Source: Anaerolineae bacterium
Lineage (GTDB): Bacteria; Chloroflexota; Anaerolineae; 4572-78; NAK82
Length of the DNA: 8,933 nt
Direction of reading: 5' to 3'
NCBI GenBank assembly: GCA_030598425.1
Contig: JAUVPY010000071.1
Coordinates: 1 to 8,933, forward strand
Part shown: positions 1 to 6,917 of the stretch, one piece after another
How the letters are laid out: each line of letters begins with the position of its first letter
Numbering within the stretch: position 1 is the first letter of the stretch
Position numbers and translations under genes: made by a program
Notes under the pieces: model-generated
The model's input: only the letters and a program-made list of their open reading frames with translations
Told to the model about the DNA's origin: nothing
Database searches by the model: none

Positions 1-1601
1 ACAGGCGCTCCTTTTCGTATGTCATCGATACCTAGCGTCTCACCGGTTTGAAAGACCAATTCACACAGGCTGCCTGTCAGCCCCTGCTGTTCAAAGAGCC
101 TGACCATTGAGTCCGGCAAGGCGTGATGGGAAACCAGGACCAACTCACCGGTCACCTCGTCGGCAAGGCTGGTCAAGCCAGCATCGTAGCCCAGGGCTGT
201 CATAACTGTCTCTAATACCGCTTCCAGCAGCTCCTGCATATCCTGCGAGCGGTTGACCGTGACGGCGATCTGGTTCAGGGTGGCTAACTCATCAGCACGT
301 TGGGTTTGCCCCTCAAAGAGACGGGCATTCTCGATGGCAGCCGCCAGTTGGTCAGCCATAGTTTGAAGCACCGCGATGTCCTCATCCGAGAAGGCTGCCT
401 CCTGAGTGCTCTGGATGGTCATGGCACCGATAATTTGCCCACGAGAGATCAACGGCAAGGCCATCTCCGAGCGTGTCTCCGGCAGCCAGGGATTCTCGAA
501 GTGCACCGCGTCCTCGCCCACGTCCAGCGCAATGCGGGCCTGGGCGTTCGCCACGCACCACCCGATCATCGACGTGTCACCGATCTCCAGCCCGTGTCCC
601 GCCTTCACCATTTGGCGGCCGGCCTCGCCGGTACCGGCCCGCAGCGCTGCCCATTTGCCCGGCTCGCCGGTCCACTCACCGGTCCGGTCCACCAGGAACA
701 GCCCAGCATAGTACAGCTCAAAGCGCTCACGAACCAGGTCGACCACCTGTTGGATCAACTCCGCCGGATCCAGGAGACCGGTGGCAGCGCGGGAAACTTC
801 GGCAGCGGTCTGAAGCTGTGCGCTACGCCGCTCAAGTTCGGTCTCCGCCCGTTTGCGCTCGGTGATATCCCTCGCAATACCCACCAGACCCAACTCCTGT
901 CCGGATTCACTTCTAATGGCAACCTTCGTCTCTGATAGCCAACGAAGCTCGCCTGTGCGGAGATCAGGCGTTTGCCCTATCCGGTCAATGATGGGCCGCC
1001 CAGATCGAATGATTTCCTGTTCTTCCTCGTAGAATCCGGGGGCATCCTCCGGAGCGAAAAAGTCAAAATCGGTCTTGCCAATGGCCTCTTGCGGGTCATC
1101 AAAGCCTAGAAGCTGCGCGTGTGCTCTATTGCTCCTGATAACGCGCGATTCGGCATCTTTGAAAAAGATCATATCAGGCACGTTGTCCATAAGAGCCTGC
1201 AACAGGTCACGCTCTCGGGCCAGGCTCTCCTCCACCTGTCTGCGGTCGGAGATATCAACGAAGCTTTCGATCAGGTATCTATGGCCACCCAGCATCCTGG
1301 GAACAACAGTCTTGAGGATGGGTACTTCCTCGCCGTTGTCCTTCAGCAAGATACGCTCCGAATTATCCACGCTCTGCCCTAAGTCACAGACCGGACATTG
1401 GCCCTGTTCCGCAGGGCAAATAAAGCGATAACATACAGAGCCGATCACACGTTCTCTCGGGGCACCGATCATTTGGAGCGCTGCTGGATTGGCATCAACG
1501 ATCTCACGCGTCTCGGCGTCAATGACAACTATGCCGGCCTGTACAGCGTCTAGGACAGCCTTGAGGAAATGTTCGGTCTGAGGCGAGAATTCTTCCGTCA
1601 T
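1..1601 (-). CDS. PAS-PAS-GAF-GAF signalling protein, 3'-partial
   Basis: The first 533 codons are visible and the frame is open to the left edge. There is no TM segment or signal peptide in this part, so it is probably cytoplasmic. PAS1 covers about 12-125 (AGIVVIDAETREIVDANPAA; PAC end ESFVDISDRR) and carries four clustered Cys (57, 62, 69, 72). PAS2 covers about 130-252 (DMIFFKDAESRVIRSN; PAC end GIARDITERKRAE). GAF1 at about 259-432 is closely similar to the sixth GAF of the preceding protein (SMIGWCVANAQ, TRSEMALPL, ENARLF). A second GAF starts near 440 and is cut by the edge. This layout is common in hybrid or sensor histidine kinases and in diguanylate cyclases, so an output domain may lie beyond the window; none is seen here. 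Start ATG 1601 follows GGAGGT at 5 nt and forms an ATGA overlap with the preceding stop, so translation is probably coupled. Confidence 0.93.
   Translation of the reverse strand, partial: MTEEFSPQTEHFLKAVLDAVQAGIVVIDAETREIVDANPAALQMIGAPRERVIGSVCYRFICPAEQGQCPVCDLGQSVDNSERILLKDNGEEVPILKTVVPRMLGGHRYLIESFVDISDRRQVEESLARERDLLQALMDNVPDMIFFKDAESRVIRSNRAHAQLLGFDDPQEAIGKTDFDFFAPEDAPGFYEEEQEIIRSGRPIIDRIGQTPDLRTGELRWLSETKVAIRSESGQELGLVGIARDITERKRAETELERRSAQLQTAAEVSRAATGLLDPAELIQQVVDLVRERFELYYAGLFLVDRTGEWTGEPGKWAALRAGTGEAGRQMVKAGHGLEIGDTSMIGWCVANAQARIALDVGEDAVHFENPWLPETRSEMALPLISRGQIIGAMTIQSTQEAAFSDEDIAVLQTMADQLAAAIENARLFEGQTQRADELATLNQIAVTVNRSQDMQELLEAVLETVMTALGYDAGLTSLADEVTGELVLVSHHALPDSMVRLFEQQGLTGSLCELVFQTGETLGIDDIRKGAP
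306..827 (-). repeat. GAF module shared with the preceding gene (copy 2, GAF1 of the PAS-PAS-GAF protein)
   Basis: Codons 259-432 encode the partner of the module at 2486-2983. It differs mainly by a small insertion (GEWTGEPGK) before the LRAGTGEAGR motif. The same family, more diverged, appears as the first GAF of the giant protein and GAF1 of the Cache receptor. Confidence 0.7.
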
Positions 1602-4600
1602 TCCTGACCTCCTTTGCCCAGACGAGATGGAGGCGTCGGCTCTTGCTGGGCCTCTTGCTGTGGTGCATCCACGCCGTTCCCAAGCGACGCATCGGTCTGC
1701 TGATGAAGCTCACCTCGGCTCTCTGGCAGATCGTCCGCGGAGGAAGCGGATACAAGATCGGGTGGCGAATTCTCAGGCGGCTCCCGGCTGTCTCCTGCTT
1801 CGACGCCCAGCCGGATAGCGCCATGCGACGTACCCAAAGCTCTGGACACCTCGGTGACGGTCGTTTTCAGGATGGTCTCAAGATCCGTGGAAGCGCGAAT
1901 CTTGCCGGTGATCTCCCGGATGAGCACCTCGCGGCGGGCTCGGGTCTGAATCTCTTGCAGCTGGCGCAAGCCCTGAACAACCACAGCCGCCTGCCCAGAG
2001 AGAGCCGTTAAGCGACGGACCTCCACCTCCGGGAAAGTGGTAGGTTCTCGGTAAAAGGCGGTGATGCTGCCGATCCAGTGCCCACCAACCACCAACGGGG
2101 CGAAAACAGCACCTCTGGCGTGGTACCGTTGCAGGAGGTCGGCACGCAGGTCATCATCCATACGCGAGTCGCTGGCGATGTCCTCAACCAGGGTAAGAGC
2201 ATCCGGACGCAGGAATTGGGCTGCCCAGGGACTAAATGTCGCCATAGGGTAACGCGGGCGGGCGGCTTCTGGTGGGAACTCAGTCCGGCGGGCTACTATG
2301 TCAACCCATTCGGGATCTTGGTCTTCCGTCCAGGGGCGGTCGAAGAGATAGATCATGGCGTCTTGAGATGATCCGAGCGAAGAGTGCTGGCACACAGCCG
2401 TGAGGATGTCCTCATAGCTCCGGGCAGTGTTCAGTTCAGCGCTGGCCCTGTAGAGGGATTCGGTCTCAGCCAGTGCTTTCTGGGTCTGCTCAAATAAGCG
2501 AGCATTCTGGATGGCATTGGCCAGTTGGTCGGCCATTGTTTGCAGAGTTGTCACGTCTTCACGGCTGAAGGCCGCTGGGAAGATGCTCTGCACGGTGAGG
2601 GCGCCAATAGTTTCACCGCGGGAGGTGAGAGGGAGTGCGAGCTCTGAACGGGTGTCGGGCAGAACCGGGTTATCGAAGTGGATCGCTTCTTCACCCACAT
2701 CGTACGCAATGCGGGGCTGGGCGTTGGCTACACACCAACCGATCATCGACTCGCCGCCCATCTTCAATCGGTGCCTCTGCTCTAGCTGGATTCGGCCAGC
2801 TTCGCCCGTGCCAGCCCGCAGAACGGCCCATTCATTCGCCGCATCCACCATGAAGAGACCCACATAGTAAAGGTCAAAACGATCCCGCATCAACTCCACC
2901 GTCTCAGTCATCAGTTGGTCCAGGTTCAGAATCGAGGTAGCTGCCTGGGAAACTTGAGCAGCCGTCTGCAGTTGCACAGCCCGCTGACTGAGCTGGCCAA
3001 AGAGACGGGCGTTCTCCAAGGCCACTGCCGTTAACTGCGCCATCCGTTCTAACAGCGGCACATCGGCGGTGGTGTAGGCATGAGGACTGGAATGAGCCAG
3101 ATTGAGCGAGCCCAGCACATCACGACCATACACCATGGGTATGATGATACACGTCTGAGTGCCTGCCTGCCGCAGCGGCTCAAGCTCCAGACCCACCAGG
3201 TTGGGGTCACTAAGATCAAAGACCGTTGTTTTCCCCGTTCTGATTGCTTGACCAGTGAGGGTATCGTGGAGGGACGCAATCTGGCCTTTGGGCGGGAGGC
3301 GGGCATCCTCGGTCTGCTCACCACCTGGGTGGAGCACTTCCAAGGTCTCCGTCTCCTTGTCCACCAGGGCCATACTCATGTGGTCGAAGGGCACAAGTCG
3401 GGCCAACGGATCTTGCACAATATCGATGATGGCCGACACGTTCAGAGCGGTCGCCAGATTGCGCAGCATTTCATTGAGCAAGGCCTCTTGTTCGGCGGCT
3501 CGGCGTGTTTCATCAAAGAGATGGCGGTTCTCGATGGCCACCGCGGCTTGGGCCGCCAGTGTCACGAAGGGTTGCAAGGTCTTTTCATTCAACTGATCCG
3601 TGTGGCAGCTCTCAACGAGTAAGATGCCCAGCGGTGATCCACGGAAGAGGATGGGAACCGAGGCCAACGCGGCTCCTTTTCTCGCAGACACCCATCTCTC
3701 CCAAACCTCGTCCAGGGCTCTGTGATTCGACGGGGCGTCTTTTCGGGTCATGTCGGAGTAGATCGTCAAATTCGGCTTCACCTGGCTGATGTCCATTTGC
3801 GCTCCGACTTCAACCGGGTGGCTGCTCCGATCCCAACCGGCGACGACCTCTAACTCGTCGTCTACTTGCCGCCGAATCAGCACCAAACCGCGCTCGAAGC
3901 CGCCTTCATCCACCGAACTAAGCAACACGTTAGCCACTTCGGGAATGGAAGTCGCCGCGCCGATAGCACGACTGGCCCGGTAAAGCATAGAGGTCTCTTC
4001 CAGGGCCTCTTGGGTCTGCTTGAATAGACTGCTGCGTTCGATAGAAAGGGCTGCCTGGCCCGCCAGCGTGAGGTAGGGCTGCACATTGCGCTCGGTAATC
4101 ACCCCAGTCCGTGCGGCAGCCAGCGTTAGGACGCCGATCCAACCACCGCCGGCGACCAGCGGAACAACCGCCAGGGAACGAATGCCAGCGGTCATCAATT
4201 CGTCCCATTTGATTTCGTCCAGTCCCGTTTCGGCGGCGACGTCGCTCAGGATGAGGGGCTGGTCGCGCCCTACTCGCTCTCCGATCAAGTCCCGGTTCAA
4301 GGAAAGCTGGGTACCAACTTGCCACAGCGGTTCTGCCTCTTGTGACCAGGAGGAAACGATGACCAAGTCGTCGGACAGTTTCCCGCCTGGAGAGTCGAAT
4401 ATACCCAAGAAGCATTGGTCAATCCGAGGTGATGTCAGACTGCCCACGATCGCATGCAAGATGCCTTCCACGCTATCCGCTGAGGCGATAGCTCGGCTGG
4501 CGCGATACAGTGCGTCGGTCTCGTCCAGCGCTGTCTGGGTCTGATCGAAGAGACGCACATTCTCCACGGCCAGGGAAACCTGCGTAGCTACATCTTCGAT

Positions 4601-6163
4601 AAGTGCGGTTTCTTCATCGGTCCACTGGCGACTATCTTCCTCGTGGAATCCCAGCGCGCCGATCACCTCGCCGCGCAGCATGATGGGCGCCACGAGCGCA
4701 GAGCGACCCTCACTGTCCCCCGTTTCCTCCTGTACAATCAGATCCCGCTGCGTCACAGCTTGTTCGACCTCAGGCGGTGCCTTGTCACCGAGAGGTGTTA
4801 CCCCCGACTGCGTGCGCTCGTAGAGAGACCCAGCCAGGCCTAACGTGAACCCAGGTTGCTGCCCGCGCACGTACTCCCCCGGTGAGAGCGCCTCCAAGCG
4901 CGCTTCGAGTTCCACAAACGTTTGAGCGTTTTCGATGGCAGTTACCAACTGGTCGGCCAACGTTTGAAATATGTCGCTATCTTCCCGTGAGAAAGCCTGT
5001 CGCTGGATACTCTGCAAGTCCAATGCACCCAATACCCGGCCACCGGATTGTAGCGGCAAGGCCATCTCCGAACGGGCACCAGGCAGCGGCGTGTAATCGT
5101 GGTGATAAGCCTCCTCATCCAAATCGAGTACGATGAGGGCCTGGCCTTTGGCAGTACACCGGCCAACCATTGAGGCGCCTCCCACCTCGAGCTTGTAACC
5201 CTGCGACAACATCTCGTGGTCGAACCCGCCGGTCTGGTCTTGCCAACCGGCCAAAGTGCACGCCCGAAGTGCTGCCGACTGCCCCGACTCATCGATCAAG
5301 AAGAGACCAACGTAATAAAGATCAAACCGGTCACGCACCTGATTCACCGCTTCTTGCACTAATTGGTCTGGCTCCAGGGTCGGGCTAAGAGCGTTTAAGA
5401 CTTGGTTAGCACTCTCGAACTGGAGGGCGCGTTTCTGAAGGGCAGAATTGACTGTGTTCAGCTCCGATACACGCTCCGCGAACTGCATCTGAGAATCGAG
5501 CGCTTCGACACGCTCCTCCTCCGCCTCTCGGACCTCGTCAGCCAAGGAGAGATTACGCTTCCATAGCATCACTGCCGAGGCAAGGGCCAGCACACAGCCA
5601 GTGAGGTAGAGGGCAGCAAATACTGGCCCGGCTACGAGGATCGGCCAGATGAGGCCGCTGTGCTTCCAGAAGAGGCCAATCAGAAGGAAAACAAAGAGCA
5701 ACCCCAAGAAAACAAACAAGATATATGATACCGCTTTGAGGGATTTGATGCGCGCTTCAGTTGGCGCGACTCCCAGGGAAGAGACACGCGCCGGCGGAAC
5801 TTCTTCCTCGCCCTTCTCCTCTTCTAGCTTCGCCGTAACACCCGTAGGGACTCTGGCTACTACCGGTTCTACAACGTCATACGTGGTATCAGGATCGTTC
5901 TCGAATAGACCAGCAACCGCTTCTTCAACTATAGAAGCGTTCCCCTGTTCCTCCGCGACCGGCTGTGTCTGGGCAAAAGCATCGGCACGCACTTCTGCTA
6001 TTGCTGGCTCGGCGGTGCCAGGCTCAGTGACGACTTCGCCCTCAAGGAGGTCAGCGACTATTTCCCTGAGCAGAGGAACATCCTCCATTTCCTCTGTCTC
6101 CGACTCGGAGGTAATATCGGAGAACATGTCCTCGAGTTGGTTCGTGAGGTCGTTATCGGCCAT
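1598..6163 (-). CDS. Giant membrane-anchored protein with about seven tandem GAF domains
   Basis: This is a 1521-aa protein. Residues 1-143 are acidic and probably disordered (28 Asp/Glu against 2 Arg/Lys in the first 100). Two TM helices (about 144-166 and 173-200) form a hairpin with a very short outside loop, so both ends should be cytoplasmic. Residues 203-252 look coiled-coil. GAF-like domains follow at about 255-417, 425-540, 555-715, 730-884, 891-1055, 1061-1226 and 1240-1403, recognised by repeated P-hydrophobic cores with (I/L)GxL and terminal A(I/V)EN-type helices. Residues 1409-1453 form a half-GAF cap like that of the Cache receptor; 1454-1521 is a Pro/Glu/Gln/Ser-rich tail. No kinase, cyclase or other output domain is present, so it may be a sensor-scaffold. 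GAF ligands cannot be predicted. The ATG at 6163 follows AAGGAG by 10 nt and lies within the last codons of the parA-like gene. The stop overlaps the next ATG. Confidence 0.92.
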   Translation of the reverse strand: MADNDLTNQLEDMFSDITSESETEEMEDVPLLREIVADLLEGEVVTEPGTAEPAIAEVRADAFAQTQPVAEEQGNASIVEEAVAGLFENDPDTTYDVVEPVVARVPTGVTAKLEEEKGEEEVPPARVSSLGVAPTEARIKSLKAVSYILFVFLGLLFVFLLIGLFWKHSGLIWPILVAGPVFAALYLTGCVLALASAVMLWKRNLSLADEVREAEEERVEALDSQMQFAERVSELNTVNSALQKRALQFESANQVLNALSPTLEPDQLVQEAVNQVRDRFDLYYVGLFLIDESGQSAALRACTLAGWQDQTGGFDHEMLSQGYKLEVGGASMVGRCTAKGQALIVLDLDEEAYHHDYTPLPGARSEMALPLQSGGRVLGALDLQSIQRQAFSREDSDIFQTLADQLVTAIENAQTFVELEARLEALSPGEYVRGQQPGFTLGLAGSLYERTQSGVTPLGDKAPPEVEQAVTQRDLIVQEETGDSEGRSALVAPIMLRGEVIGALGFHEEDSRQWTDEETALIEDVATQVSLAVENVRLFDQTQTALDETDALYRASRAIASADSVEGILHAIVGSLTSPRIDQCFLGIFDSPGGKLSDDLVIVSSWSQEAEPLWQVGTQLSLNRDLIGERVGRDQPLILSDVAAETGLDEIKWDELMTAGIRSLAVVPLVAGGGWIGVLTLAAARTGVITERNVQPYLTLAGQAALSIERSSLFKQTQEALEETSMLYRASRAIGAATSIPEVANVLLSSVDEGGFERGLVLIRRQVDDELEVVAGWDRSSHPVEVGAQMDISQVKPNLTIYSDMTRKDAPSNHRALDEVWERWVSARKGAALASVPILFRGSPLGILLVESCHTDQLNEKTLQPFVTLAAQAAVAIENRHLFDETRRAAEQEALLNEMLRNLATALNVSAIIDIVQDPLARLVPFDHMSMALVDKETETLEVLHPGGEQTEDARLPPKGQIASLHDTLTGQAIRTGKTTVFDLSDPNLVGLELEPLRQAGTQTCIIIPMVYGRDVLGSLNLAHSSPHAYTTADVPLLERMAQLTAVALENARLFGQLSQRAVQLQTAAQVSQAATSILNLDQLMTETVELMRDRFDLYYVGLFMVDAANEWAVLRAGTGEAGRIQLEQRHRLKMGGESMIGWCVANAQPRIAYDVGEEAIHFDNPVLPDTRSELALPLTSRGETIGALTVQSIFPAAFSREDVTTLQTMADQLANAIQNARLFEQTQKALAETESLYRASAELNTARSYEDILTAVCQHSSLGSSQDAMIYLFDRPWTEDQDPEWVDIVARRTEFPPEAARPRYPMATFSPWAAQFLRPDALTLVEDIASDSRMDDDLRADLLQRYHARGAVFAPLVVGGHWIGSITAFYREPTTFPEVEVRRLTALSGQAAVVVQGLRQLQEIQTRARREVLIREITGKIRASTDLETILKTTVTEVSRALGTSHGAIRLGVEAGDSREPPENSPPDLVSASSADDLPESRGELHQQTDASLGNGVDAPQQEAQQEPTPPSRLGKGGQE
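1607..1615 (-). promoter_or_regulatory. Strong ribosome binding site of the PAS-PAS-GAF gene
   Basis: AAAGGAGGT is a near-consensus Shine-Dalgarno sequence 5 nt before ATG 1601 and supports this start. An upstream CCTCC on the same strand (1633-1629) could pair with the GGAGG (1612-1608) to form a stem with a 16-nt loop that masks it until a ribosome finishing the upstream gene opens it. Confidence 0.75.
2435..2497 (-). repeat. Interdomain helical linker repeat, copy 3 of 3
   Basis: Codons 1223-1243 read LFEQTQKALAETESLYRAS and join the sixth and seventh GAF. The fixed length suggests a rigid helix that must keep its register, or recent duplication of GAF-linker units. Confidence 0.65.
2486..2983 (-). 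repeat. GAF module shared with the next gene (copy 1, sixth GAF of the giant protein)
   Basis: Codons 1061-1226 encode a GAF that closely matches GAF1 of the downstream gene: both have RAVQLQTAA/RSAQLQTAA starts, LRAGTGEAGR, SMIGWCVANAQ, a DVGE(E/D)A(I/V)HF motif and TRSE(L/M)ALPL. At DNA level the copies are diverged but still share short exact runs, for example CCGATCATCGAC on the + strand. This is a paralogous coding module, not a mobile repeat. Confidence 0.7.
3965..4027 (-). repeat. Interdomain helical linker repeat, copy 2 of 3
   Basis: Codons 713-733 read LFKQTQEALEETSMLYRAS and join the third and fourth GAF. The match to copy 1 has no insertions or deletions. Confidence 0.65.
4490..4552 (-). 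repeat. Interdomain helical linker repeat, copy 1 of 3
   Basis: Codons 538-558 of the giant GAF protein read LFDQTQTALDETDALYRAS and link the second and third GAF. Two further copies occur between later GAFs with identical spacing of the LF, QTQ, AL, ET and LYRAS elements. Confidence 0.65.
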
Positions 6164-6917
6164 GATTTAACAACTCCTTAGCCAGCGCGCGGTACTGCTC
6201 AGCTCCACGGGTCTTGGGAGCATAAAGTGTGACTGGTTGGCCAAACGCTGGGCTCTCCCTCAACTTGGTATCCACTTCGATAATGGTTTCGAAGATAACG
6301 CTATTTAGCTTACGCTGCATCCGATCAAGTGTAACCCGGCAGATCTTGTTACGCCGGTCGTACATAGTCACCAACACACGAAGCTTCAACTTCGGGTTAG
6401 TCTTCTCTTGCGTATGATGAACAAGTTTCATGTAGTTCAGAAGCGTATGAGCGGCAAAATACTCGCATTGAATAGGAACGATGAGAACATCGGCCGCCGC
6501 CAAGGCATTAAGCGTCAGGGTTCCAAAGGAAGACGGACAGTCTATCAGAATAAAGTCGTAGTAGCCATCCCCCATAGAATCGAGCCCGTTCTTCAACCGG
6601 AACTGAAAGCCCGGTTGTCCATATAGGACCTTTTCCAGCACAACCAATCCCTGGTTGGCCGGTGCTATGTCCAGGCCAAGAATTGAGGTTTCGCGGCTGA
6701 CGCTGACCAGTGAGTTGTTTCGTAAGAGGGCGTCTCCCACCGTGCGACGCAGCTCGTTGGGCCTAAGTCCCATCGACAGAGTGAGATGGGCTTGTGGATC
6801 CAGGTCAACCAGCAGCACGAAATGCCCCATCTCCGATAGACTGGCTCCCAACGATAAGCACGAAGTGGTCTTTGCCACTCCTCCCTTTTGATTGCTGACG
6901 GCGATAGTTGTGGTCAT
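6153..6917 (-). CDS. ParA/Soj-family Walker ATPase (orphan, inside a sensor operon)
   Basis: This is a 254-aa ParA/MinD-superfamily ATPase, a normal length for a Soj-like protein. It has the deviant Walker A motif NQKGGVAKTT (signature Lys11, P-loop Lys16), the Walker A'/switch region VDLDPQAHLT (Asp40) and Walker B ILIDCPSS (Asp126), followed by LNALAAADVLIVPIQCEYFA as in Soj/ParA. Family members form ATP-dependent dimers, usually bind DNA non-specifically, and position cargo when a partner stimulates hydrolysis; the basic stretch RRNKICRVTLDRMQRK near residues 195-210 fits that. I chose ATG 6917 over the in-frame ATG at 6941 because it is preceded by GGGAGG at 8 nt, forms an ATGA overlap with the upstream stop, and puts MTTTIAVSNQKGG at the N-terminus as in homologues. 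No ParB is visible. Both neighbours are sensory proteins, so a role in placing or clustering them is plausible but inferred; a plasmid or chromosome partition role cannot be excluded. Confidence 0.95.
   Translation of the reverse strand: MTTTIAVSNQKGGVAKTTSCLSLGASLSEMGHFVLLVDLDPQAHLTLSMGLRPNELRRTVGDALLRNNSLVSVSRETSILGLDIAPANQGLVVLEKVLYGQPGFQFRLKNGLDSMGDGYYDFILIDCPSSFGTLTLNALAAADVLIVPIQCEYFAAHTLLNYMKLVHHTQEKTNPKLKLRVLVTMYDRRNKICRVTLDRMQRKLNSVIFETIIEVDTKLRESPAFGQPVTLYAPKTRGAEQYRALAKELLNHGR
6174..6179 (-). promoter_or_regulatory. Ribosome binding site of the giant GAF gene
   Basis: AAGGAG lies 10 nt before ATG 6163, inside the end of the parA-like gene. The two frames overlap by 11 bases (6153-6163), so no separate promoter fits between them. 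Confidence 0.7.

Noticed and set aside
3080..3622. 180-aa + strand open frame (and other + strand frames such as 300-935, 5649-6170, 7028-7486 and 8306-8785)
   Set aside because: They lie antisense to confident GAF/PAS coding sequence, have no recognisable domain and show the Arg/Pro/Ser-rich composition of shadow frames in GC-rich DNA.
6153..6180. Internal promoter or terminator at the gene junctions
   Set aside because: All three junctions are overlaps inside coding sequence; no convincing -35/-10 pair or GC hairpin followed by a T run was seen.
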